This document shows, piece after piece, positions 22,801 through 33,743 of a stretch of 64,000 nt of DNA; positions within the stretch are counted from its first letter, which is position 1; each line of letters begins with the position of its first letter. The position numbers were made by a program, and so were the translations under genes. The notes under the pieces were generated by a model that had not been told where the DNA came from, made no database searches, and saw only the letters and a program-made list of their open reading frames with translations. This DNA comes from Strongyloides papillosus (taxonomy: Eukaryota; Nematoda; Chromadorea; Rhabditida; Strongyloididae): NCBI GenBank assembly GCA_005656395.1, contig SRSI01000050.1, positions 3,658,001 to 3,722,000 of the forward strand, read 5' to 3'.

Positions 22801-24614
22801 ATGTAATATCAATGGAAATTCAAATCAGTGTCCAAAAGGATACAGTTGTCAATCATATTTAAAGAATTCTTTCCAAGGTTTCTGTTGTTCTGTAAATGAT
22901 ATATGTCCCAATAATGGTGAATTCTTAATTGATCCAACAAGTAACCAACCTCGTTTATGTACAATGGGATCTTATATTGGTTGTCCAAATAATTACTATT
23001 GTCAAAAGAATGGTAATGAGAATTCTGGGTACTGTTGTAAAGGTGCACCAACTTTAAAATCTAATGGTTGCCCTCCAGGTGAGTATGCCCAGATATCGGG
23101 AGGTGAAATAAAAACTTGTGATCCATTTAATGTCCATGATTTCCCATGTGGAGAAGGTTATATTTGCCAATGGAGTATTAGTAATATGGGATATCAATGT
23201 TGTAGTGGACAGAAACCTACTGAATATAAGAGAGAAGATGGTTGTCCAAGGAATCAAAAGGCTTTTTATGAAGATAATAAAATAAGGACTTGTACAGCAG
23301 GTGGTTCTGATTGTCCGTTGGGGTATTTTTGTGAATTTAGTTTTAAGAATGTCCAATTTCAATGTTGTGCTACAAGTGGTGGGTGTCCAGGTAATTCGGT
23401 TGCTTTTATTGGTATAGATGGTGAACCCGAGAAATGTGTTCTAGGACAAAGTCAATGTAAGAGGGGATATAGTTGTCAAAGAACTGAATCAAATAGTTTT
23501 CATTGTTGTACGACAGGTATTGTAGAAGAAGAATGTAAAGAAGATGAAATAATGTATGAGGGTAAATGTCTTAAAATGGTTATCGTTGGTGATAGGTGTG
23601 AAAATAATATTCAATGTTTGGGTGGTGGCATTTGTCTTGGAGGTTCTTGTGTATGTCCCAAAAGAACAACATTAATAGATGGTACCTGTCAACCAATACC
23701 AGAATGTTTAGAAAATCAAGTTTTGATTGATAAAGTTTGTTATGATAAAATGGATATTGAAGGTAGTTGTGTAAGTCATATACAATGTCCAAAAAACTTC
23801 ATTTTGTATACAGAAAATTTGTAGTTGTAGAAGAAATGAACATTACAATTATGATAAAGGCAAATGTGTTAAAGAAACATCACCTGTTGTTGTTCCAAGT
23901 AAAAAGAAAGTGAAAAAAGTAAAATTCAGAAGAATGAAACCAAAATTATCATTACCTACAATTGACTATCAAAGTATTAAAACTAATGTAATTTCAACTT
24001 TAGATTTGTATATGAATGAATGTTATAATAGAACACTTAGACCATTTATAGATCCTAAAACTGATAAATCACAATATTGTTCCCCAAAAACAAATACCTG
24101 TCCTCTTGGTTATACATGTGAAATGAATTTATCAAGACAAGTATTCATATGTTGTGGTAAAAAAAATATCAATGAAGAACTTAATAATCTCTCTAATGAA
24201 GATAAAGTGTGTCCAAAAGGTCGTGTACCATATTTATTAAATGGAGTACCCCAAAAATGTACAAAAACTCGTTGTTACAATGGTTACCAATGTGTCTACA
24301 CATCATATGAATATTATTGTTGTAGTGAAAGTATCCTTGAATCTGATATACCAATACAAAATTCAATATCGATGCTTTCAGAGATCTGTCCACGAGGAAC
24401 ACCATTAATATACCCATTAACAAACACTCCTATACAATGTACACCAACTAAAGGAAATTGTCCTATTGGTTATACTTGTGATAAGTCTATATCACAAATT
24501 TACAGTTATATATGCTGTTCTTTACGCCTTAAAAAGGATTATATTTCAAATATAACTACCTTCCAACAGATTGAAAATGTCGTTGATAATCTGACGGGAT
24601 ATGATAATAAATAA
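19842..24614 (+). pseudogene. Kunitz/lustrin cysteine-rich secreted protein, copy A (frameshifted)
   Basis: Large secreted protein of the nematode EB/Kunitz/lustrin type. Exons are about 19842-20364, 20428-22045 and 22088-24614. An ATG at 19842 opens a signal peptide (MIIIFLLLLYFVVL). An EB-like module follows ([13 protein letters not shown]), then five Kunitz domains (about 20930-21105, 21345-21460, 21590-21755, 21905-22115 and 22265-22435). Repeated lustrin-type modules come next (CPxG...NYxC...CC), then EB-like modules and three more CC modules at the end. By comparison with copies B and C, the reading frame breaks near 19910, 20010, 20110, 20190, 20560, 20690, 20905 and 23805. Most are consistent with 1-nt changes and several lie in A, T or G runs. 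Cysteines are otherwise well kept, so decay is recent or these are sequence errors. Likely role: extracellular matrix/cuticle or protease inhibition, by family. Confidence 0.8.
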
Positions 24615-24955
24615 TAAAGTACAGAAGTATTGAGATTAATATTTAATAATTTATTTATATTATTTAATGAATATTCTTTTGTTTAGTTTGAAAATTGTTT
24701 CAATAATTAATAATAAAAATATTTGAATATGTTTAAAAGCTTCTTGAGTATTATATATATTTTTTTAAGATCTGATCACTCCTTTTTTGTAATTTTTATT
24801 AGTTTAAAAGTTGTAAAAGCAACATCTTATATCATAAATTAGCTTCTAATTATGAAATCCAAAACATATTATATCAAACAAAATGAGCTTTATGAGAAGT
24901 TTAACACCATAAAAAAGTCCACATTAGTCCGAAATCCACAAATTTTTGCAAGAAA
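24615..24955. other. Intergenic
   Basis: 3' flank of Kunitz/lustrin copy A with AATAAA-type signals; no other feature seen. Confidence 0.4.
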
Positions 24956-25420
24956 AACCTATTTTGCTTGTAAATAGCTTTGCAAGCTAATGAAAACAAT
25001 GACTATATTAAACTTTTTCATAATTAAATACAAGTCTGTAAAAACTTACGGTAACCAAGATCTTTAAAAGTTTTGAACTCCTCTTTACCTTTTATGTCTC
25101 TCTAAGAATATATTTTCAAGATTAATAAAAGAATAAACTACCTTTATGCGCTTCATATTTGAAAATCTATTGTCTTTGTTATAGCTAACTTAATAGGCAT
25201 CAAGATTAAAAGAAGCTTTATCAACGATAAATGGTGATCAATTGATGATATTTTAAATCCACAATTTTGTTTATATAAACGTAATTGTCATTAATAAGTT
25301 TGTAAAATTTACTACATTTTCTCTTGAAATTGCGAAATTCCTTTAATCTTGACTTTGAGAAGATATATATTAATGCATCATTTGGAAGATTGCAGAAATT
25401 TGGTCCTTTTTTTTTAAAAT
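24956..25420 (-). pseudogene. Second-family F-box pseudogene, 5' half (copy 1)
   Basis: Matches the upstream halves of the relics at 32210-33310 and 35410-36450. Near its start (about 25410-25330, minus strand) a degenerate F-box is readable: NLPNDALIYIFSK followed by a Leu/Lys/Phe-rich helix. Downstream the frame is broken by stops, and the 3' half is missing, apparently cut off next to Kunitz/lustrin copy A. It marks the left edge of the duplicated array. Confidence 0.65.
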
Positions 25421-25842
25421 CCTTTAGTTGATATACCTATTTCAGAAAGTTTAACAATCCTTTAGAGTAAAGTACTTAAAATATAACAAAATCAATTAAC
25501 TTACCAACAAAAAGGGAATAAAGACGATAGATGTCTTGAGGTAATTCAGCAAAAAAATCATCTAATAACCAACTAATATAATACTTATCAAAATGATTAT
25601 TAAAAACTTTTTTGTTGATATAGAAATTTACTATTTCTAATTTTTTATTATGCAAAAGTTAGAAACAACCAAAAAAAACACCTAGTAGGCGTTTTTTCGT
25701 TCCTTAAATATATACTTTTTCCTGTGTTAACAAATAATTTATTATTAAAACGCAGCACGTAAGAAAAGAATAACCAAGATTAAATAAAAATCACAAAAAT
25801 GTATACTTAAGTAAGAGTTTTCTGCAAAAGTAATGAACCATA
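25421..25842. other. Array spacer
   Basis: Spacer between pseudogene copy 1 and F-box gene 1. It contains a block (about 25440-25540) with relatives at 27580-27680, 33340-33440, 36470-36570 and 41210-41310, so it belongs to the duplicated unit. Confidence 0.5.
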
Positions 25843-26936
25843 TCAATGATTCAATTCTTCGTTACAGTGACTCGTATCGAATAAATAAACATATCTTGTG
25901 ATTTTATGTTTTTTATTCCGACAATTCTTACAATCTGCATCAGATTTAAATTCGGATGATGCTAAAGTCTTAGTAATTTCCATTACATTATCCAGTTCGC
26001 TGAGATCATTTCTTAAAATATCAATAAGATATTCAAATTCACCATTAAAATATATATTAAGATCAATTTCACTGAAATTACATTCACTCTCCATTTTACG
26101 TGGCTGCTCCACTGTAAAAAACTCCTTAAAAACACTCTCTAAAAATTCAATATTCATGGATCTAATAGTCAGAAATTCTATGTCTGGATTATTTCTAAAT
26201 AACTTAGCAACAATATCACTTGACAAAATCTTTGTTCCATCGCATTCAGAGATATCAAAATCTTTAATGGTGTTGAGCGATGACAATGATAATAGTGAGT
26301 AGACATCTCTCGGTCTTGTTGAGGGAGCACATATATGTTCGATAGAAAGCGATCTAACTGATGAGAGTTTCTCAACGAATGTTCGAAAACTCTCAAAATC
26401 CTTCTCCTTAAGCTTTTGAATAAGCAAAGTCTCGATGTTTGTTCCTGTTTCAAAAGATTTATTCAAGATAGCGAAAATATTAATATTGTCAGCAGCACGT
26501 ACTTTTAGACTGTGGAAATTCCTCAAATCAAAAATTTTTAGGAATCTAGACAATTCCTCACTATTTTGAATGTTGATGGTTTTCTGAAAAGAGAAAAGAC
26601 AAATAAATTATTAATGGTTACCAAAACTATTACCCAATGAACAAAAATTGAAAGGGATCCAAAAGTTCTGTTTGCCATGTTATCAAGAAATATCTCAAGA
26701 CGAAGTGGATTACTTTCATCATTTTCATCATATTCTATAGAAATTAAATATATCCTTTCTTTATTTAATAGGTGGTAATTTTCATGAATAATATTGTAGA
26801 AGCTTCTTGATACACATCTTAGATTGAGAATGTCCTTTCGAGAAAGTTTTGGTAAAATAAGAGAAAAAACATCATTAGGAAGTACAAATATATTACTTTC
26901 TGCTTCAGAGTATTTCTCGTCCGAATCAGAATCCAT
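25843..26936 (-). CDS. F-box protein, array gene 1
   Basis: Exons 26936-26634 and 26583-25843 join in phase 0 across a 50-nt intron; 347 residues. The F-box is at about residues 18-62 (VLPNDVFSLILPKLSRKDIL, then RCVSRSFYNII). The body has the family's landmarks: SFRTFVEKLSS, EHICAPST, an ECxxTK segment, FLxxVFKEFF, EQPRKM, and near the end CKNC followed by KKHKITR. F-box proteins act as SCF ubiquitin-ligase substrate adaptors; the target is unknown. The 5' leader carries TTTTTTAG followed by GGTTGTTTTAAA about 40 nt before the ATG, a presumed trans-splice acceptor shared by the array. A stretch of about 70 nt around 26320-26390 is almost identical to gene 4, unlike the rest of the two genes. 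Confidence 0.82.
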
Positions 26937-27034
26937 GATAAAATACTAACTTTATTTAAAACAACCCTAAAAAAAATATTTAAACATGTTTGTATCGAAA
27001 GAACGTATTGAAAAAAAAAGTACAAATAGATTTC

Positions 27035-27262
27035 TCACGTTAACCCTGATGACAATGAAGAGAATAAAATTAAGTGTATGAAGTGAAAAAACACTCGTAA
27101 TTTAATAAGTTTCATTGAATTTGGAAACATGATTACGGACAAATGAATATCTTATGGTGACGATAACTCGTGTCAAATAAAAATATTCATTGTTCCATTC
27201 TTTTTTTTGCACCTATACCAAAGAACATTTTGATATCTAAGAGACTCTTTTTCATCATAATA
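27035..27262 (-). promoter_or_regulatory. Conserved array upstream block, subtype I (gene 1)
   Basis: Lies about 100-325 nt before the start of gene 1. It shares long stretches with blocks before genes 2, 4 and 7, including TTTGGAAACATGATTACG, and with all seven the run TTTTTTGCACCTATACC followed by TTGATATC. Conservation may reflect recent duplication, a promoter function, or both. Confidence 0.6.
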
Positions 27263-27419
27263 AAAATTTATATCTTCCATTAGCCATCCAAAATATTACG
27301 AAATAGAAATAATAATAAGTTTAAAGTAAATTTTAAAGGGTAAAGGCTAAAAACACCAAACAAATTATTGATAGTAAATGGTAAGAAAAGAAATGAAGAT
27401 ATAGAAATATGTTGTTAAT

Positions 27420-27690
27420 GCAGACAATGCTCATCCCTTATGATGATACTAATCTGGATCTTCGATGATAAAAACAAAAACACTAATTCAAATCACAAGA
27501 CAGGCACAACAGATTCTCCGACCATTAATAATAACATTGTGATCCTTTACCGGAAAATGTTTCAGTTGCGTATCAATTTCGAAATGTTTAACAACTCCTT
27601 AGATTAAAACACTGGAAATATAACAAATCAGTTAACTTATCATTAAAAAACAGAATCAAGACGAATGATGTAAATGTCTTTAGGTGAATT
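27420..27690 (-). pseudogene. Second-family F-box pseudogene, 3' end scrap plus spacer block
   Basis: About 60 nt near 27490-27545 (CACAAGACAGGCACAACAG and following) match the 3' end of the second F-box family as seen at 29620-29680. They are followed directly by the spacer block found next to other relics. The gene body has been deleted, leaving only the end. Confidence 0.5.
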
Positions 27691-27983
27691 AGCAATAGAA
27701 TCATCTGATAACTAATTGACATAATACCTATAAAAAAAATCTATTAAAAAATCTTTTGTCCCAATGAAAATCTTCAATTTTGAGTTTTTACGATGCAAAA
27801 GTTAAAAAACAACGGAAAAACATCTGGTGCGCGTGCCCCACTTCTGAAACATCTATTTCCTCTTATGTAACAAATAATTTATTACTAAAACGCTGTTCAT
27901 AAAAAAACAACATAAGTGAAAAAAATTACAAAATATATATTTAAGCAGGAGTCTTCCTACAAAAGTAAAAATCAGACTAATTT

Positions 27984-29076
27984 TTATAATCGATCGCAAG
28001 TGTTGAGGTAAACACCCTCCAATGTAGCGTCTATTTCGATCTTATGCTTATCCTTAGGACAATGCCTGCAATAAATAACAGATTCTATTTTGGAATATTC
28101 TGGAAAATTTTGAATACTAATGACTTCCTGTACATTCTCTCGTTCATAGAGATCGTTCTCTAAAATATTAGAAAGCTGTTTGTATTCACTAACATAAAAT
28201 TCTAGCCTAATACGAAGTTTCTTGCAGGATAAATTATTATCTATTGTATGTGGTTGCTCCAACATAAAATGTTCCTTAAAAAGATTCCTCATGAATTCGC
28301 TGTTGCCTGACCCGATAGTAAAACGCTCTACACTTGGATTTCTTCTAAGAAAATTATTAACCATATCAGTTGATAAAATCCTTGTTTCATTGCATTCATA
28401 GAGTAAAAAACTTCTAGTGATATTGAGGGATTGTATAAATGAAAGTGGGTTGACATCTTTCGATTCTGTTGAATGATAACATATATTTAAGATAGAAAAA
28501 TCCTCGACTAGTAAAAGTTTATCAATGAAGGTTTTGAAACTTGTAAGATTCTTTTCTGAAAGCCCGTAAATAATCAAATCTTCGATTTTTGTTCCTTCTT
28601 GAAAAGATCTGTTTATGATGCCAAAAATATCAATATTACAATCAACTTCCATACTAAGATATTCGAGATTCCTCATATCAAATATTTTTAGGAGGCTGGA
28701 CAACTTTTCATCACTTTGGATGCCGATCGACTTCTGAAAAAGAAAAGTTAAATAAAATTTTAACGGTTATCAAAACTACTACCCAGCTGTTAGAATTTGT
28801 AGACTTGTAATTCCGAATACTATCAAACTTTAAATCGAGCTCAAATGGACAGCTTTCAAAATCTTTAGCATAAAATATTCTAACTTGATATACCTCTCTC
28901 CTGTTTAATTGGTAGTAGTTTTCGTAAATAAAATTGTAGAAACTCCTTGACACTGCCCTTACATTGAGAATATCCTTCCAGGAGAGTTCCGACAAAATAC
29001 GAACAAGGAGAACATCGGGAAGTATAAATATATAATTTTCTGTTTCAGAGCGTTTCTCGTCCGTATTAGAATCCAT
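27984..29076 (-). CDS. F-box protein, array gene 2
   Basis: Exons 29076-28783 and 28733-27984 join in phase 0 across a 49-nt intron; 347 residues. The F-box is at about residues 18-62 (ILPDVLLVRILSELSWKDIL, then RAVSRSFYNFI). The body keeps the family plan but is among the more diverged members: EDFSILNICYHST replaces the EHICAPST stretch, and the C-terminal motif reads CRHC...DKHKIEI. The N-terminus (MDSNTDEKRSETEN) closely matches genes 1 and 7, grouping these by origin. The leader has a CCAG/GGG acceptor about 40 nt upstream of the ATG. The frame is fully open, in contrast to the decayed second-family relic just upstream. Role as for gene 1: SCF adaptor, target unknown. Confidence 0.82.
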
Positions 29077-29169
29077 AATAGAATACTAATTATATTTAAA
29101 AAAAACCCCTGGAAAAAATATTTAAACATGTTTGTATCGAGAGAACGTATCGGAAAAGTGAGTACAAAT

Positions 29170-29480
29170 CGAGAAATTTCTCAAGTTAACCCTGATGACA
29201 ATTAGAATTACAAACTTAAGTGAGTAAAGTGAAAAAATACTCGTAATTTAATAAGTTTCATTGAATTTGGAAACATGATTACGGACAAATGAATATCTTA
29301 TTGTGACGATAGCTCATGTCAAAAATATTCTTCTTTCATTCTTTTTTTTCACTTATACCAAAGAATATTTTGATATCTAAGGGACTCTTTTTAATCATAG
29401 TAAGAATTTATCAGTCTTCTATTAGCCATCCAATATATTACGAAATAGAAATAAAGATAGGTTTAAAGTACATCCCAAAG
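29170..29480 (-). promoter_or_regulatory. Conserved array upstream block, subtype I (gene 2)
   Basis: Close match to the blocks before genes 1, 4 and 7. Against the gene 4 block the similarity runs on without a break to about 29660, through the 3' end of the neighbouring second-family relic, so the two regions are recent duplicates. Confidence 0.6.
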
Positions 29481-29619
29481 TTTAAGGTATAAAAAACATT
29501 AAGTAATTTTATATAATAAATTATGAACAGTAAATGAATGGATAAAGGTATGTTATTTATGTACGCAACTTCTTATGATGGTTATTTGAATTTTTAACTA
29601 TAACAACAAAAACATTATT

Positions 29620-30060
29620 TCAATTAACAAGACACGTATGACAGATTTTCTGGGCCTCAGCCATAACATTGGATTTCAAAAAATTCAAAGGAGTGTAAAC
29701 TTCAAGTAGTTTGAAGGTTATGAAAACATTTATAATAATACTTCTGAAATTATCTGCAGTTTCGGTTGTATTAAGAAGCGATTCAACACTGTTTTGTTTA
29801 CAAACTGTGTTTAATTCCTGAGTTATATAGTTCACGAGTGCTGTTAAAAGACGTGCGAGGATTGTTTCATTGTTTTTATAGAAATATTTATATAATTTAT
29901 TGTTGTCTAAATTAAAAATAAACTTCTTATACATAAATTTTCTATTCCTACACTCTGGAAAATCACTCTCTTTAAAGTTATCATTGATGACAGATCTAAA
30001 TTTAAGTTTAGGTACCTCTTCTTTAAAAGAAACTAAATAAATCACTTTGTTTGCCACAAA
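29620..30060 (-). pseudogene. Second-family F-box pseudogene, 3' half (copy 2)
   Basis: A 145-codon open frame is present, but it begins with GTG, has no ATG, and corresponds only to the C-terminal half of the second F-box family (compare 32210-32660, 35410-35870, 38540-38990). The 5' half with the F-box is missing. Readable landmarks include ECRNRKFMYKKF, LLNTTETADNFRSI and a terminal ICHTCLVN. It is best read as a relic whose frame happens to be open. Confidence 0.65.
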
Positions 30061-30517
30061 ATGTATTTTTGGAATGTATAATGATAAATAGCTACATTTA
30101 GAAGTAGCTTGTAGTGTTTATTTTTTGCTCAACTTTCGGACTAATGTTTTATTTAATTAAGCTTTAGTTGTTATAAAAGGAGCTAGTTAATAAAATAATC
30201 AATTTTTCATAACCAATTGATATAGTCACAATCATATATCAACATAAAAAAGAATACATTTTGTTATGCTCAATTAAAGCAAAATTAACAACTGCTGGTT
30301 GTGCAAACGAACACCGTCAGGCTGATTTCTCAACATAAAAAAATTTTTTTAATTGCTAGACTATTTAATAATTTTATTAAATACATCGAACACATTAAAT
30401 GCAATACATACATTAAAAAATATATAAATAGAGAAAATCTTAAATTAGAAACATTAAAATAAAGAGCCCATAAACTAAAATTACACCAGGAAATTTTCAA
30501 AATTAGGAATTTTACTT
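30061..30517. other. Array spacer duplicated at 38985-39300
   Basis: Sequence downstream of gene 3 that matches 38985-39300 over roughly 300 nt (for example GGAGCTAGTTAATAAAATAA). With the flanking relic and gene it shows that 29620-31640 and 38540-40580 are copies of one unit. Confidence 0.65.
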
Positions 30518-31640
30518 TCAACCCCAACCACCTATATAGGCAGAAAGTTCAGTATTACATAATAAAAAGTATTTCGAGATACTATGCTTATTCTTGAAGC
30601 AATACTTACAATCTACATTGGACTTGAATTCAACATCTTCTGGATTAGAATTATTGATTTCTACTACATTCTCGACTTCACTAAGACTACTTCTTAAAAT
30701 ATCAAGGATAAGTCCGTATTCACCATTAAAATATATTTGTAGAGTAATTTCATCGTAATCACATTCATCTTCCATTTTACGTGGTTGCTCCACTTTAAAG
30801 AATCCCTTGAAAACACTCCGTACAAACTCTATGTTCCCCGTTCCAAAAACCAGAAACTTTATATTCTGACTTCTTCTAAGCAGGTCAATAGCCATATCAG
30901 CTGACAAAATCATTGTTTTATGGCATTCAAAGATATCTAAATATTCAATGGTGTTGAAGGATGTCAAAGAAGATAAAAGCGAGAAGTCATCCTTCATTTC
31001 TGTTGAATGAGCACATATGTCTTCGACAAACATTTTCTTGACTGATGAGAGTTTCCCAATGAATGTTTGGAAACTCTTCAAATCTTTCTCCGAAAGTTTG
31101 AGAATATTCAAAGTACCAATATTCGATCCTACTTGAAAGGACCTGTTCAAAATGCCGAAAATATCATGATTATCAGCAAAAGGTACATTTAATTTGTCGA
31201 TATTCCTCAAATCAACCATTTTTAAGAAACTGGACAACTCTTCACAACTTTTAAATCTGTTGATCTTCTGAAAAAGAAAAGTTGAATAAAATATTAATTG
31301 TAACAAAAAATACTACCGAGTAGGAATCATGTTGGATGACATCTGAACTCTCATTTCTCACAGTCGTGTCACCCATCTTGATGAAAAACGGATATTCCCC
31401 ACAATTTCCATTATATTTTATTGAAAGATCAACTACCCCTCTTCTCTCTAATCTATGGTTATTTCTATGAATGACACCATAGAATCTCCTTGATAAGAGC
31501 TTTACATTGAGGATATCCTTCCAGGAGAGTTCCGATAAAATAAGAAGAAGGGCATCATCAGAAAGTATAGGTGTATAATCTTGTTCTTTAGAACATTCCT
31601 CCTCCATACTATAATCTATGGCAGAACAATCAGGATCCAT
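30518..31640 (-). CDS. F-box protein, array gene 3
   Basis: Exons 31640-31317 and 31267-30518 join in phase 0 across a 49-nt intron; 357 residues. The F-box is at about 24-68 (ILSDDALLLILSELSWKDIL, then KLLSRRFYGVI); the usual LP is LS here. Body landmarks include DIFGILNRSFQ, SFQTFIGKLSSV, EDICAHST, FKVEQPRKM and a CKYC motif followed by KNKHSISKY. Its closest relative is gene 6: both have IGKLSSV, similar EVENVVE segments and the same flanking relic and spacer. The leader has a TTTTTCCAG acceptor about 35 nt upstream of the ATG. SCF substrate adaptor by family; target unknown. Confidence 0.82.
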
Positions 31641-31734
31641 GATAAAAAAATGTTTATATTAACAGCAATCCTGGAAAAAAAGATATGTAAATATGACTGC
31701 ATAGAGAGAAAATATAAAAAAATATGTACAAATT

Positions 31735-31990
31735 AAATTCAGAAACCCTTCATGGACAATTCTGACGACAATGAGGATAATAAATTCCTATATATACAAT
31801 TAGAAAACGTTCACAATTTAATAACATTAATTGCATATTAAAACATTATTACGAGAAAGTGAATTTTTTACACAGACAACAGTAGCGCGTAAAACATAAA
31901 GAGTCATTGTTTTATTCTTTTTTTTGCACCTCTACCAAAGAGAAGTTTGATATCATATAGAGTCTTTTTTCATCTTACTAAGAGTTTACT
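31735..31990 (-). promoter_or_regulatory. Conserved array upstream block, subtype II (gene 3)
   Basis: Related to the blocks before genes 5 and 6. It has the shared TTTTTTGCACCTCTACC core and TTGATATC, but differs from subtype I in the distal part (for example CATTATTACGAGAAAGTGAA). Confidence 0.55.
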
Positions 31991-32204
31991 AGTCTTCCAT
32001 TAATTATCCAATATATTACAAAAAAAGAAGTAGAAATAAATTTAAGTATATTTCAAAGAGTAAAGTACTACAAAAATTTAACAGTTACAGATAGAAAGTG
32101 ATAAAAAAATTAAGAGGTACAAATAAATTATTTATGTACAGAATCCTCATTCCTCATGGTGATAATAACCTGGATCCTTAACAATAACAACAAAATATTT
32201 ATTC

Positions 32205-33310
32205 AATTCATGGGGCAGATTTTCTGGGCTTCAATCATAATATTAGTTTCAGAAAATTCAAAAGAGTATAAATTTCTGGTAGTTTGAAAGTTTCTAAAAC
32301 AGCTCTAATATTACTTTTGAAATCATCTTTATTTTCGGTTGTCTTAAGAGCAATTCAATAATAATGTGATTTTAACTGTGTTTTCACTACGATTTCTCTC
32401 GTTCATGAATGTCGTGGAAAAATGTGTGAATAATGCCTCGTTTTTTGTAAAAATGTTTATATCATTTAGTATTGTATAAATTGGAAATGAAATTCACACA
32501 CATAAATCTTCTACTCCTACACTCTGGAAAACCATACACTTTAAAGTTGTCATTGATGATAAGTCCAAATTTTGTATATATTCTATCACCAGCAGATCCT
32601 GTACAAATACATTTGATTTTTAATCGTCCTGTATTTATTGTGTTTCTCGGATAACTTCACAATAAATCTGTCTTTTAGAAAGTTTATATTTTGTTTCGGT
32701 AAGGTTGATGCATTCTAGCGATATTAATGATGGTTTAGTCCTATATACTTCTGTTGGTGAGGACATTTGAAGAACTTATAACATTTTCTAGTTGATTAAT
32801 GAATAAATAAAGTAGTCGAATTTCATTTTCCCTTAAATTTGTTTATAGAAAGTATTTCTATATTTGAATTTTGTTAAAAGTATTTGTGTAAAACTTTACA
32901 AATATTGATATTGCCACAATTTCTGGCTTCAAACGTGTAGAGATTTAGAGAAAAAAGGCATTTAAAAGTTTAGAAAACTCTTGTTCATCTTAATGTCTCT
33001 CAAATAATTTATTTTCAAGATTAATAAAAGAAAAAACTATCTTTATGTACTTCCTATTTGAAAATCTATTACATTTGTTATGGCTAACATCACAGACATA
33101 AAGATTTAAAGAAACTTTATCATCGCTCAGTGGTGGTCTATTAATAAACATTTAAAAACCAAATTTTGTTCATATAAATGTAATTGTTATCAATAAGTTT
33201 ATAAAAGTTCCTATATGTATTCTTAAAATTGAGAAATATCTTTAGGCTTGACTTTGGGAAGATGTGGAATAGTACATCATTCGGGAAATTGTAGAAATTT
33301 GATCTTTTTT
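32205..33310 (-). pseudogene. Second-family F-box pseudogene, near full length (copy 3)
   Basis: Relic of a second F-box gene in the same orientation as the array. The degenerate F-box lies at about 33310-33230 and the C-terminal part at about 32660-32205, which matches 29620-30060. Many stops and frameshifts interrupt it. Together with copy 4 it gives the original gene length, roughly 1.1 kb. Confidence 0.65.
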
Positions 33311-33743
33311 GTAAAATACTTTAGTTAACGTATTCATTCGGGAAAGTTGAACAATCTTTAGAGTATAGTACTGAAAATATAACAAATCAATTAACTTATC
33401 AATAATAACAGAATAAAGATGAATGATATAGATGTCGTCAAGTAAATCAGTAATAAAATCGTTGGATAACCAAATAACATAAAAGATATCAAAATAATTA
33501 TTAAAAACTTTTTTCTTGCTAAGGAAATTTCTACTTAGAATTTTTCATTATGCAAAAATTAAAAACAACAGAAAAAAAAGCTGGTATACTTTTTCTTGTT
33601 CTTTAAATACTTATTTTCTCCTGTACTAACTATTAGTTTATTATTAAAACATGGTTTATTAAAAGAAGAACAATCAAAAAGTGAAAAAAAATAACGAAAA
33701 CATTTACCTAGGTGGGAGTTCTCCTTCAAAAGCAAGAATTATA

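Noticed and set aside
29620..30057. 145-codon open frame that could be taken as a gene
   Set aside because: Begins with GTG, has no ATG, and aligns with only the 3' half of a decayed F-box family whose other copies are broken.
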